In this document: one piece after another, positions 19,870 through 30,854 of the stretch
How the letters are laid out: each line of letters opens with the position of its first letter
Numbering within the stretch: the first letter of the stretch is position 1
NCBI GenBank assembly: GCA_011109175.1
Contig: RDEW01000041.1
Coordinates: 467,293-531,292, forward strand
Origin: Dicyema japonicum
Lineage: Eukaryota; Dicyemida; Rhombozoa; Dicyemidae
DNA length: 64,000 nucleotides
Reading direction: 5' to 3'
Notes under the pieces: model-generated
Database searches by the model: none
Seen by the model: the letters and a program-made list of their open reading frames with translations, nothing else
What the model was told of the DNA's origin: nothing
Program-made: the position numbers and the translations under genes

Positions 19870-22157
19870 TGATATTTGAAAGAGTTTGTCAGAAGAATTT
19901 TGATTGTTTATATCAATGTTAATGAGATTTTAGAAACAAATTGGTGTTTTGTTCACATCAGATAATTGTTAAAAACATTTGGATTTGAAAAAAGTCAGTC
20001 TAGCAGAAATAATGAATTAGTCCTAAGTATGAAATTAATTGCCATCAAGTGAGGAATACGTATTGTTAATAATTTATTAAAAAGGAAGATTAGACCTTCG
20101 AAATAAAAAATTAGACTACCGAGTAAAATAATGGATATTGAAATTTGCTTGATGCGGATTTTCTTTTATAAATTGGTAAATATTATTTAGAATATATTCT
20201 TTTGGACTCAAATCACCGAATCGAAATTTACAAATGTAGGCAAAATATGATTCGGATCCCCCAATATAAAAGTCATGCAACTCCGGATAAAATATTGCCC
20301 GTCAAAAAAGAGTTGATTTAACTCAGGATTCCTTTCAATGAAACACCGATTTTACAATAAATCTTCTATTACTCCACACGTCGCCAGTAAACCTCTTGCT
20401 TTTGGATATTTAGCTAGAGTTGCCACAATTTTGATGATTCTAATGGTGATATAATGACCTGAAATTCCGTCTATCTGAACCCTTTTAAAAGCATTGTGAA
20501 TTTGAGCAATTCCATCCAAATCAACAAACAAATCCACGTTTTGTTCATTTTCGTCTAAATAAATATATGTTGAATGCCTAGAAGATATCTCAACACATTG
20601 AATAAGCCAGAAGTCATGCAGTTGCATTTTTCAAGAAATTTAAAGCAATACTAGGATTATCTTTTCATTAATTTTAAACTTTGACAAGTCCGGAATAGCC
20701 AAGATAAGTCAGAAAGTTTATGCTCATATCTTTCATAATTTCACTTTCGTAGCTGTTCCAAAAACACATTTTTTTAAGCACGTATGAGAACGAAGGTAAC
20801 TAAAATTAAAAATTTTCAAACAAAAACTGAAGTCTCCCATGGTTTTACAAACTTTAATATGCTTACACAATCAGTAATTTTCTAAAAATTTGAAATTACA
20901 GTACATTTTCATCATCATCAAAAGGTCGGTAAGGATGAACCACGTCAAGAAAAGTATCATAAATCATGCTAAGAATAGAATCAACACATACCAACGATTA
21001 AAGTAAGAAATTTCATAGTCTTGGGTGATCTCAATAAGAATAGTCCTGGAGTAATAAAATTCACTTACATGATATTCTGAAATCACACACTTAGTCTCAT
21101 ACAACTGGTCGAAAAACTGAACTAATACTTTTTTAAATACTTTCAAAAATCGACTTAAAATTTTATTTCTAAATTTTCTATTCCCATTGCAAATTTCATA
21201 AATGACTTTATACAATTGTTTTTCATCTCCTAAATCTAAGACAGATCTGAGTAAGTTGTTTACAAGTGATTCTTTATTATTCTATGATATATCATAAAAT
21301 TTACCGATTCGTTTATATCCACACTGAAATTTGTAATTAGGTCCAAATTATTTTTTCTCAATCCATGTTTGGCCACGTGTCTATGATTATTATAATCGAT
21401 AACTTTGTTAATTTTTCCATGTCTATATTATAACCCGATAGATCGAGAAATGTTAGATTTTTGGTTTTTTCGAGAAGAGGAATACAATTAACCTTAAATG
21501 CATCAATATTTGTTTCATCATATTCATTAGTTGCATGCTTAAAATCACTGAATTTGATATAAATTAAACCACAGAGACTCTGGACTGTTTAGGTTAGCGG
21601 CAAACTCTTCAAAGTCAATAATTTGAACGTTCATAAAGTATATATGCTCAAGTTTATCCATTATTTTAATTGTGCTGTTTTTAAAAATTATTTCATCATT
21701 TTCTAAATCGCCAAGCTCAAGGGATTTGATTTTGTTAAATCCAGTCATAAATAGGGAATGTAGCAAATCTGGGTCATCATATTCTTGAAGTGAGAATGAT
21801 TGGACGTTATTGGGTGAGAATGGTAGTAAAGGATTATTTTTTGAAATTATTTTACATAATTTAATATTCGATAAATTTGGATAAACTTGAATCATCTTGA
21901 CAATATCTTCAACATCAATTCGCTTACAAAATTCAACGCAGAAAACATTTTTTTACTACATCTGAAATCTTACTTAATTTTGAATATAGTTCGTCTGGAA
22001 ATTCAATTCGAAATGGATCTCTCGCATATCTCAGTTGTCTAAGTAATCTTTTAAAAATCATTTTTCTAGTTTTTTCGTTTAATTCTTGATATTTTTTATC
22101 ATCAAAGTCTATTCGAATTTGATCAAGGCAATGCGCATATAATGAGGGTATTTCCAT
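19870..22157 (-). pseudogene. Z2-U1: ZYG11-like LRR/armadillo relic
   Basis: Minus strand, from ATG 22,157. N-terminus MEIPSLYAHCLDQIRIDF and DPFRIEFPDELYSKL (22,157-21,933). LRR part DIVKMIQVYPNLSNIKLC and IKSLELGDLENDEIIFKNS (21,895-21,545), then LTFLDLSGYNIDMEKL. ARM-like part KQLYKVIYEICNGNRKFRNK (about 21,215-21,069). Intron 21,068-20,753 (GTAAGT...GGAACAG). Next exon MKDMSINFLTYLGYSGLV, then IYLDENEQNVDLFVDLDGI to CGVIEDLL (20,627-20,352). The C-terminal roughly 300 bp present in Z1 is deleted at about 20,096. Frameshifts near 21,940 and 21,550 kill the gene. Its protein would normally bind a cullin-2 ligase if the ZYG11 assignment is right, which is an inference. Confidence 0.6.
20753..21068 (-). 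other. Spliceosomal intron in Z2-U1
   Basis: On the minus strand the donor is TCAT|GTAAGTGA and the acceptor GTTTTTGGAACAG|CTACG, about 316 bp. Coding-like sequence is found on both sides and none is evident inside. The diverged Z3 copy has an intron at the matching place (27,167-27,450). This shows that Z copies arose by DNA duplication, not by retrocopying. Confidence 0.65.
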
Positions 22158-23160
22158 TTACTAACAAAATGATGAATTTATAATTATGTTAATTTTCAAA
22201 AAATATTAATTTTACTTAAAAAATAAATTTATTTATTAGAATAATTAATTTTATTGAATTTTATAACAATATAGTATCCTTGGTCAAATGTGATCCTCCA
22301 ATACTCGGCGTTGTGTGAGTCATGCTTCTGATGTGGATGTCTGCTTAATTCTGTATTTTTTGATTTTGCTGTTGAATAATTTTAAATCAGTTTGTTAAGA
22401 ATTTAACTCCAACAGGTAATTCTTTTTTCAAAGAGAGATGATTCTTATAACGGTGTTCATGTTGCACTAGGACCTAGTGACTAGGTGCTAGTGGATTTGT
22501 ACGATCTGTTACTTCATGGAATAATAGTTTTGAATTTGGATAGTTGTAGACATGAAATATTAGGTATAGATTTTCAATAAATAAATTAGTAGTTTTATTA
22601 AATCACATCGAAAATTCATCGTAAAAAAGTATATTATTTTTATGTAAAATAAAATTAGTGTGATGAAGGCTTTAAGGCAGATAAATTAGCACGCAGTTTA
22701 ATGTTATGAATCAAAAATACAATCATACATATTAGAAGTGGTTTATCCAGGGATATAAACTACCAGGGCATGTTTTAGAGTCAGTTCGAGTTTATGAACA
22801 ACGGGGGAACATCTCCGGGTTTATAGATGTTAAAATTTTGATTAAATCAGGTTAATGGACCTCAATGTTATTTCAAATATTTACAAATTTTTTGTAATCT
22901 TGGGGATTGAAGTTGTTTGTTTGTTAGAATAGTGTAGATTAAATCCAAGCATTTGATGACATAAGATCCTTCAGTCGAACTCCTTCAGCTCAAAGATAAG
23001 TGAACTATTCGACAATTCTATATTTATGATTGGCGTGCAAATTAAAGAGATGATAATTTGCTAATTTTGTGACTCCAGTTTATGCTTTCACGTGTCTTTC
23101 AATTCAGAGATAAAATTCAAGATAAAAACATTTACTTAAAAGTTATGAGAAAGCGCAGTC
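22158..23160. repeat. Tail block T, U1
   Basis: About 1 kb of AT-rich sequence upstream of Z2, shared with 40,976-41,930, 44,756-45,690 and, truncated, 54,741-54,940. It lies between the divergent Z2 (minus) and the M/Z3 (plus) blocks, so any Z2 promoter would be here. The only distinct structure seen is a 29-bp near-palindrome at 22,465-22,493. No coding sequence recognised. Confidence 0.6.
22465..22493. other. Near-perfect 29-bp palindrome in T
   Basis: CACTAGGACCTAGTGACTAGGTGCTAGTG reads the same on both strands except at the central base and one symmetrical pair. Copies are at about 41,282-41,310 (identical) and 45,052-45,080 (with two changes in the left arm). It could be a dimeric protein-binding site or a hairpin; this is inference. 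Confidence 0.6.
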
Positions 23161-23180
23161 ACTTGTTCTACTGTGAGCTA

Positions 23181-23590
23181 TCACTCCGACTGTTCTTTTC
23201 GTATTTTTGCAACAAGCCGACAAACGGTTGGATGTTTTATAGACACTCTTTGTGAAAAAGATCTGTGCCATCCTTCAAGTGAATTTGTAGTTCTTGGGAG
23301 GCCTTCTTCCTGTCTGTCGTGTACATTCCACATTTCCAAACTAAACAATGGTCTTATTCTCCTTTCACGTTGCAAGGCTCCGATCCATGTTGTCTCAAAA
23401 TAGGTCAGAATATCTCCCAATACGTAATCAGTCTCGTCTTCTATAGTTTCAAGTAGCGATCGGAAACTCAAAATGACTTGAGTTACATAAACGGCCAAAT
23501 GTCTATCGGCCTAATATCTGTCTGCCAAATGTCCTTGTACCGATTATGCCAATTCTCAAGTCTGGAAAGCGCTTTGCCAAAACTGCTTGA
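23181..23590 (-). pseudogene. MULE-like transposase C-terminal fragment, U1
   Basis: The minus strand (open 23,498-23,181) reads SFRSLLETIEDETDYVLGDI, YFETTWIGALQRERRIRPLF, then MWNVHD and LPRTTNSLEGWHRSFSQRV, ending HPTVCRLVAKIRKEQSE. The pattern Y-F-E-x-T-W-I-G, R-R-x-R-P-x-F, W-N and R-T-x-N-S-x-E-G-W-H is the C-terminal part common to MULE-type transposases of animals. The DDE catalytic part lies upstream and is not present; upstream codons (to about 23,590) are broken by stops. A near-identical copy is at 55,009-55,380, and part is repeated at 25,570-25,850. Confidence 0.7.
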
Positions 23591-24045
23591 TCTTCCCAAA
23601 ATCAAGACTAATCTAAATGGGATCCCAAAAGGCTTCCCTTTATCTGTTCTCCTCTATAACTTATTTCTACATGACTTACCTACTACCAAAGATCAGGAAA
23701 CCATGTTTTTATCTTACGCGGACTACCTACTATCGAAGCAAGGGATAGATCTCCCTCCGTGGCTGTGACGGTGATCACATCTCAACCCATGAGTGTCACT
23801 GGCTATCCGCAAATATGTTCTCTTATCTGCATCCAAGTCTCAGTTCATTCTCTCCACTTAAGACAAGAGATTTAAGGATGGACTCGAGATATTCTTTGGA
23901 GACATCCCTATCCTTCTACATGAATCCAATAACTATCGACACTTTAAAAACGTTTTCCAGTCACATGGAGGAAGTGTTAACCAAGGGGCTACGTAAGTGG
24001 AACTATTATAAAGAAGAGTCCTTTCCCACCTACAGAATGTATCAG
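23591..24045 (+). pseudogene. LINE reverse-transcriptase fragment
   Basis: The plus strand reads DLPKIKTNLNGIPKGFPLSV, then LLYNLFLHDLPTTKDQE and FLSYADYLLSKQGIDLPPWL, followed after stops by ANMFSYLHPSLSSF-type sequence and FGDIPILLHES, with ETSLSFYMNP in another frame. This matches motif B (G-x-P-x-G-x-P-L-S) and motif C of jockey-like or related non-LTR RTs, with Y-A-D-Y in place of the catalytic Y-A-D-D. It is a short fragment directly abutting the MULE piece. A second copy (25,850-26,275) is almost identical. Confidence 0.65.
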
Positions 24046-24995
24046 TAAGCTCTACCTTCAAATTATTGAATATGCTCGTTCTGTCTAGAGATTTGCTATT
24101 TTCTCTAAGCGACCAAAAAGAATTTTTTCTTGGTAGTCTTGGGGTTTAAATAAATAATGTGCCATTTTTGTTAACCACCAGTTCTTTCACTTAAAGCGAC
24201 CAGGGGAGCACAATTTTCGATTTAACAAAATTATTAGACATTTATTACCACTACGACTTGCATGAAACTCTTCTCGTTCCTTTTGTCCTACCAATACCTG
24301 ACTAACACAAGTAGGTCATATTCGAAATGACAAACTTTACGAGAATCACGTAGAACCATTGAAGGATCCGGCATGGCGAATAATTGATCTTACAGATTAG
24401 AAGGAAACCGACGACTTTTCCAGAATTACCTTTGGGGCAGAAACATCAGTGAGATTGACGATAAATTTAGTGAGATTTCCTCTACTATTTTCTTTCTCTT
24501 TCCCTAAGTATCTTTTGGATATAAAATACATCATCAAGCAGGTGGAACTTCTGTAACAAAATAATTGAAGAAAAATGGCCTTGTGTCTCGCGATCTTTTA
24601 TGTCTGAAAATATGAAATTAAGAACTTCTTGAAATTCACAACTTTTACTACTTTTGAGTTAAGATGGAAAAGATAGTCACCACAGGATCAGCCTGATTTT
24701 TAAAAAAGCCTGTATTTTCTTTAAAGCCCTGATCTTGAATATATTCCATTACACCTATTTCGATAATAGCATATAAGGCTCATAGGACCATAACCCAGTG
24801 GATATTTTCGGTGATCCTGATTTTCATAGATGACTCAGGTTTGTCTTGAATATGTCCAGAAAAATTCTAATAGTTTCTAGATCATTGAGAGCCTTGTCTG
24901 ACCAATAAATTCGAATTTATTCATCTGTTTCGATTAATTCAAAGTTTGATTAACACGTGTTTAAATTTTTAAAATTATATAATCAAACTCATAAA
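24046..24995. other. Non-coding stretch between M and Z3
   Basis: 24,046-24,530 is private to U1. Its only coding-like bits are on the plus strand, such as VGHIRNDKLYENHVEPLKDP near 24,310-24,370, possibly more LINE debris. 24,531-24,995 matches 55,382-55,835 closely. No ORF or structural signal worth naming was seen. Confidence 0.5.
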
Positions 24996-25015
24996 ATATT
25001 GCAGCAACAAGCACG

Positions 25016-25084
25016 ATGTCCTTCTCAGGACTATCTCCGGCATTCAAAATTCTCGGAGTCGCAGGTGAAATCAATAAAATTTAA
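25016..25084 (+). other. Possible orphan first exon
   Basis: ATG 25,016 opens MSFSGLSPAFKILGVAG followed by GTGAAATC, a usable splice donor. The U2 copy (55,864 onward) is the same except for one codon (AYKIL for AFKIL). Seventeen codons are too few to identify. It could be the first exon of a gene once lying upstream of Z3, or chance. Confidence 0.2.
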
Positions 25085-25568
25085 TTTTTACAAATTAATT
25101 TTATTTTTTATAAAAATCAATAAATATTTTTTTTGAAAATTAATTTAATTATAAATTCAAAACTTGTTAGAAAATGAACACCATCATTATATGTGCTTGC
25201 GTTAAAAATATTCGAAAACTGTGATGAGACAAAATTCAAAAATTAAGCGAAAAATCGAACAAAATGTTTTAAAAGATTTAAAGAACTTGGATATTTGAAA
25301 GATTTCACTTAAGAAGAGTTCGCAAATCAAATATCTACAAGATTTCAAATGTTGTACAGAAAAATATTTTCTGCATTGAATTTAGTAAACAAAATGTTGA
25401 CGTTAAAGACATTGTCAAGATGATTCAAGTTTATCCGAATTTATCGAATATTAAAATATGCGAAATAACTTCATCGAAAAGAAACCTTCACTACCATTCT
25501 CACCCAATAACGTCCAATCATTCTCACTTCAAAAATGATGACCCAGATTTGCTATATTGCCTATTTAT

Positions 25569-26275
25569 NACATTTCCAAACTAAACAATGGTCTTATTCT
25601 CCTTTCACGTTGCAAGGCTCCGATCCATGTTGTCTCAAAATAGGTCAGAATATCTCCCAATACGTAATCAGTCTCGTCATCTATAGTTTCAAGTAGCGAT
25701 CGGAAACTCTCAATGACTTGAGTTACATGAACGGCCAAATGTCTATCGGCCTAATATCTGTCTGCCAAATGTCCTTGTACCGATTATACCAATTCTCAAG
25801 TCTGGAAAGCGCTTTGCCAAAACTGCTTGATCTTCCCAAAATCAAGACTACTTCTAAATGGGATCCCAAAAGGCTTCCCTTTATCTGTTCTCCTCTATAA
25901 CTTATTTCTACATGACTTACCTACTACCAAAGATCAGGAAACCATGTTTTTATCTTACGCGGACTACCTACTATCGAAGCAAGGGATAGATCTCCCTCCG
26001 TGGCTGTGACGGTGATCACATCTCAACCCATGAGTGTCACTGGCTATCCGCAAATATGTTCTCTTATCTGCATCCAAGTCTCAGTTCATTCTCTCCACTT
26101 AAGACAAGAGATTTAAGGATGGACTCGAGATATTCTTTGGAGACATCCCTATCCTTCTACATGAATCCAATAACTATCGACACTTTAAAAACGTTTTCCA
26201 GTCACATGGAGGAAGTGTTAACCAAGGGGCTACGTAAGTGGTACTATTATAAAGAAGAGTCCTTTCCCACCTACA
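25569..26275. repeat. Internal duplication of 23,327-24,043 with an N at its left end
   Basis: From acatttccaaactaaacaatgg to cccacctaca this repeats the MULE and LINE-RT segment with only a few differences. It is inserted into Z3, and 240 bp of Z3 (25,342-25,568) are repeated again right after it (26,273-26,510). A single N marks the left joint. U2 has neither the insertion nor the Z3 repeat. It is either a misassembly or haplotype join, or a local duplication. Confidence 0.75.
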
Positions 26276-27166
26276 AGATTTCAAATGTTGTACAGAAAAA
26301 TATTTTCTGCATTGAATTTAGTAAACAAAATGTTGACGTTAAAGACATTGTCAAGATGATTCAAGATCATCCGAATTTATCGAATATTAAAATATGCGAA
26401 ATAACTTTATCGAAAAAAGTCCTTCACTACCATTCTCACCCAATAACGTCCAATCATTCTCACTTCAAAAATATGATGACCCAGATTTGCTACATTGCCT
26501 ATTTATGACTGGATTTAACAAAATAACATTCCTTGAACTTTTTCGTATCATAAATTACCGTCCATTGACTTTTAAAAATAGCACCTTGAAAATAATGGAG
26601 AAACTGGAACACATCGAATTTTATAACCTTTCCATCATCGACTTTGAAGAATTTTCTAGAAACTTAAACAGTCCAGAGTCATTGTGGTCTGTTCTTTTGT
26701 AAAATTCCGTTATTTTGCGTACATACAGAAATTATATAGTAACGGTATATATTTGGATTCAGATAATATTAGTTGCCTTTTTGAAAAAGCCAAGAACATT
26801 ACTTTTGTAGATTTATCTGGGAATATTGTCAATGTGCAAGAAGTAACAGAGTAATTAATTCTAGTTATTTTAGCACAGTACCAAAAAACCAATTGAAGAG
26901 AATTCTTTGGGAGAATTTTTTGAGTTACAGTGAAGATATAAACGAATCAGTAAATTGACGAAATAATGTAGAATGATCGAGAATCAGCTGTAAATAACGC
27001 AGTCAAGTCTTTCGAACATATATCCTGGGATGTTTTACACGGAAGTAACGAAGTATTGGATATATCCTCGATGATTTAACAACATGAAAATTAAGAGTAT
27101 CTTTTTAAACCGATTTTTGAAAGTATTTTGAAATATTATTATAGCTTCTCTATCAGAGTTTTAAGA

Positions 27167-27450
27167 GTAAGTACAGAGATCCAAATGTTTTTATGTAATT
27201 GAATTTTTTTACTCAGATTTATTCTAACTGGGATTACAGAAATACATGAGATTTCGTATTCTAATCGTTGGTATACGTTGGTCTCATTTTTAGTTTAATT
27301 TATTATACTGTTCTTAAAATTCTTAGTAATCACCTGATTCAGGAAGTTTCCGTAATTTAACTTTTAAGGCTATTCCTTCCTGTGTATACTTAATCCTCGA
27401 TTTAAATCCATGGAACACATCTATCTTCGTTTGCTAATTTTTTATTTTAG
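27167..27450 (+). other. Spliceosomal intron in Z3-U1
   Basis: Donor AAGA|GTAAGTAC and acceptor TTTTTTATTTTAG|CTGCC, about 284 bp, with a polypyrimidine-like T run. It lies between the ARM-like piece ending in the region of FLNRFLKVF and the exon containing MKKLSIEFLSYLGH, the same place as in Z2. The U2 equivalent lies at about 57,075-57,352. Confidence 0.6.
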
Positions 27451-28499
27451 CTGCCTGCACTGTCATTCATGTTTTTTAAAATGTCCAAATTGGAAGACCG
27501 TGCAGCTTATATAAGAAATGGGTGTCAGCCTATAATGAAAAAATTAAGTATCGAATTTTTATCTTATTTGGGGCACTTGGGACTTGTCAGAGTTTACAAA
27601 ATAAATAATCTTAGTACTGCTTTGAACGTATTAAAGCATTCTACCTCAAGACTTATGACGTATTGAATGTGCTGAACTACCTGTTAGGTACTAAATACAT
27701 TTAGTTAGATGAAAATGAAACGAATGTAAATTTGTTTATTGACTTGGGTGGAATTGGGTCAATTTGTAAAATTTTCGAAAGAATCCCATCAAAATGTCGT
27801 GAAGAAATTATAATTCCACTTCTTGAAACTACGGAAATTCTAGCTAAATTTTCGAAATCTAGACGTTTACTGGGGAAATGCAGAATAATAGAATATTTAT
27901 TGTAAACTTGTTCAATCATTAAAAGTGATCTTGTTTACGATGAATCCAATTTTATTATTTCCTATTTAGCCAGGAGTTGTATGTGTCTCGTTTTCAAATG
28001 ATGTCTCCCCTACAATCATAAATTTGGATATAGGTGATGCGATTCGACGAGAAGTGATTCTTGATAAGATTTTTCAATTTATTAAAGAATATCCTCATGA
28101 AGCCCATTGTGATATCGATAGAAGGTTGCTCAAATTTAAATGTTCAGTTTGACGTCAACAATAACATTATTAAGCGTGTAACACAGATGAGCGAATTTGG
28201 CTCTGGGCTTTGTGGGAATGCTACTTTGACAACTGAATCTCGTTATCTTTATTTTGATAATAGCAAATGTATTTATGTACAAGTTGATTCCGCATGGCAT
28301 TATTCAGAAAATTGAGAATGTATGTGTACACTCCAACATGGAAGAGATCCATTATTATACTGAAATTTTTAGAACAAATTACAATGTTTTAATTTTTGTA
28401 ATTTTATAATTACATTAATCAGCATTAAGGCAAGTCTGCAAACATCCTACAGTCAATTGATTTCCTTATTAAAAATAATTTATCTAACTAAGCTTTCTT

Positions 28500-28876
28500 A
28501 TTTTAATGTCTCCACATTAACCACTAATTTCAGTTTATCGCATTTTTCTTCTGAACAAAGACAAACTGTGGGACTTTGGAAGCATAAGATGCGCAAATTT
28601 AATGATAAAAAGCTTTGAATTCACTGATGTTGTGGATTAGAAACTACTGAAAAACTTGAGGAAATTACATAGTAATCGCCTCATTAAGAAGGAAATGGAA
28701 TTAATTCTAGATTTAGCTGCGAGAAACCCAAAACTTTTTAGCAAAAAGACAAAAATAGGACTCTGCTACTATGGATTAACTAGGGACTGATCCGTTCCAT
28801 TGTACGTTTACGATAACAATTAATGACATCAACATAGATTTTTTAAGTGAAAGCAGATCCGTATTCATTACTTAGT
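28500..28876 (+). pseudogene. X-U1: broken copy of unknown ORF
   Basis: Counterpart of 57,830-58,246. Coding-like pieces read ETEKLEE and RLIKKEMELILDLAARNPKL, but an extra base (ttaactaggga for ttaactggga, near 28,780) and other changes break the frame before TITINDINIDFL. It lies just 3' of Z3 on the same strand and may be a further 3' exon of that gene or a separate one. Function unknown. Confidence 0.4.
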
Positions 28877-28879
28877 TTC

Positions 28880-30390
28880 ATTAATGAGGGTTAAATTCCA
28901 ACTTAGCTGATTCTGTGTCAAATCCAAATATATCACTTGACGGCTATGTAGTTATTGAATTTGTCGGTAATTTTTTGTTTTTAATGATAATAATCATTAC
29001 CTCATCTTTGCTCTGTGTTCTTCCCTTGTGCTTCCTGAATTTTCAGGGCCACCTTCACGTGATCTGGAGACAAGCCAAGTTCTTCAATGTCATGTGAGAT
29101 TCTTTCGCTGAGTAGAGCATACACATTTATTATTGTGATGAGTTCTCTAGATTCTTGAGAAAGTATGTTTTCATTCGACCCATAAGTGGCCGTGGAGTCA
29201 ATAAAAACGATTCTTTGGACTGCAAGACCCAGTCCATAGTGTCTTGAGTCGGGATAGTTTCTTGTAGGTAGCACACTGTTAAACCTTATGCTTTTAGGTC
29301 CTCAAGTAGTTACTCTTTTGTATTTTTGCGCAATTCCCAGAACATTGAAAAGAGAGTCGTTCCGAATGCTTTAAGACATAAAGCGCAAGATTGATATGCC
29401 ACCACCTCAACCTTTGTCAGTTTAATTGTCCATTTTGATAATTTTTGTTTTACAAATATTTAAAATTTAAAATATAATTATTAATAAATAAAAGAAAATT
29501 TACCTGGCGAGGTTTCATTATGGCATGGAGCCAGTTTTTGTTGTTTCTAAACAATTTTTTATTCTCTGCAGAAACAAAAGAATTTAATTCTGATGTTACT
29601 TGTTGATATTTCGAAAGGAAAGTGGCAGATGTGGACTCATGTCAGTTGAAGAAGACAACAGGAGCCATTGTATTAAGTCAACCTTCATATACAAGAAAGA
29701 GGAGTCCTGGGATTAAGAAAAGAAGGCAATCATTGAGATGAGATGGTTTATATAGTCCTTTACATATGAATGTGAGGGCTTGTTTTTTTATAATATTGAT
29801 CGCATCATCTCGGTCATGGAGGTCAACAACTGAGCAATTAAGTTTATTATCAGAAGAGGCTGGATAGGGTTTTAATGAAGAAAAGAGCCTTGAGAATCAT
29901 CCAGTACAAGTTATTGAAAGTTAACTCAGATTTTCGACTAGTGTGTACGACTACAAGAGGAGTATTAAAGAGTAACGAGAATGTTTTCTAGAGTTCATTC
30001 ACAAGGTTAGACGTAAGAAATAAAAGTAGAGTGCATCATGTCCCGTCATATTTAACAGTCTCATAAATTCTACCTTACATAATCAATATTTGATGTTTAT
30101 AGTTAAATATGCATGGTCAACTGGCCTAGTGGTTGGTTGATCACCAAAACCCAAAGTTCTTAGAATATAAACAAAATTAGGTCCATAAAAGGAAAAAGGA
30201 CCGTTTTTTATGTGAATAATTCAATTCTTTTGGTTATGTAGTACTTGTCGTACGTTTAATTCATCAATGAAGAAGATTTTATCAAACATCACATGAACAT
30301 TCGCCAGAGTTCATATCCTATACGACAATAAATTTTTTGAATAAAAAAAATTTTAATGCAAAAACTATCAACTACTGGCTTCTATCATAA
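28880..30390 (-). mobile_element. Block C, U1: endonuclease part of another LINE
   Basis: Minus strand. The start of an AP-endonuclease-like domain reads FWELRKNTKE, LLEDLKA, GLTVCYLQET (about 29,390-29,285, with stops). It continues as HYGLGLAVQRIVFIDS, ESRELITIINVYALLSERIS and HDIEELGL (29,274-29,002). The N-terminal leu-rich helix ending in LQET and the later ITIINVYA-SER motif are the usual layout in RTE/CR1-type LINE endonucleases. Farther upstream (29,990-29,520) the strand reads coding-like DAINIIKKQALTFICKGLY and FLSKYQQVTSELNSFVSAEN, ending KPRQ before GTAAATTT, possibly unrelated. Repeated at 58,260-59,732. Confidence 0.5.
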
Positions 30391-30842
30391 TGTTCACCAT
30401 GTCGGCTAGTCAGAACTCGGAAGCGTGGGATTTCCTCCTCTGGTTGTGGAAATTTCTTTCACCTGGGGTGTGTCAGCTATCCAAAGCCGCAGCGAGCGCG
30501 CTTTGAGTTGGCCATTCATGCCTTTTCCTATTCAGGGGGGTTCCCTATATTTACGCCACTGTTAACTCTCCTGTTAATTACACATAAACCACTGACCCCG
30601 ATACATTCCTGCGCCTCATCTCTGAGCGAAGTTCTTTACAGACTATCCCGGTAAAGATCCCCAAGGCTGTTCGCCCTGTCACTGCTAAGACCCTTTCCAA
30701 TACAATCGAATATTCCTCCGGACTAAAGCTATACAGGATTAGGTGCGAATTCTCAGTGTTGTGCTTCTCACACTGGAATTGATCTAGATGGTCACGAGAA
30801 GAAGTCTCTCGCTACCGCCATGAGGACCAACATTCGTTATTT
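30391..30842 (+). pseudogene. Block A, U2: R4 retrotransposon 5' fragment
   Basis: Matches 44-490 of the window: the PHD-like piece (SGCGNFF-type, near 30,435-30,480; FHLGC changed) and the pre-RT region with FLRLISERSSLQTIP (30,605-30,650). The post-RT portion seen at 515-913 is missing; instead an inverted copy of its own sequence begins at about 30,855. The 580 bp seen before the equivalent point in U3 (59,733-60,316) are absent here. Confidence 0.7.
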
Positions 30843-30854
30843 TAGATGAAAGAA

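Larger units (their letters stand above)
25174..28440 (+). pseudogene. Z3-U1: diverged ZYG11-like relic, plus strand
   Basis: A second subfamily of the Z gene, oriented away from Z2. The start region (25,174) is damaged by a small deletion; U2 keeps METPSLYTVCVKNILKN. Then come DIVKMIQ, HPNLSNIK, SLQKYDDPDLLHCLFMTGFN and KIMEKLEHIEFYNLSIIDF (26,394-26,702), an ARM-like part, an intron (27,167-27,450), MKKLSIEFLSYLGHLGLVRV (27,469-27,666), LDENETNVNLFIDLGGI, and ILAKFSKSRRLLGKCRIIEY (27,710-27,905). The C-terminus has IFQFIKEYPHEA and IIQKIENVCVHSNMEE (about 28,060-28,380). A duplicated 0.7-kb segment with an N (25,569-26,275) interrupts it. Many stops. Confidence 0.6.
1..30390. repeat. Macro-repeat unit 1 (U1)
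   Basis: First copy of an ordered block set that recurs from 30,391 and again from 60,265. The anchor beginning tgttcaccatgtcggctag occurs near 44, 30,391 and 60,317, giving periods of about 30.3 and 29.9 kb. The order is A, B, L1, Z1, I, R3, L2, Z2, T, M, Z3, X, C. U1 differs from U2 by the private insertions R1 and R2, by an inverted piece of Z (12,616-13,173), by lacking block D (found at 34,611 and 61,985), and by an internal duplication with an N at 25,569. Collinearity was seen by eye; percent identity was not computed. Confidence 0.85.
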
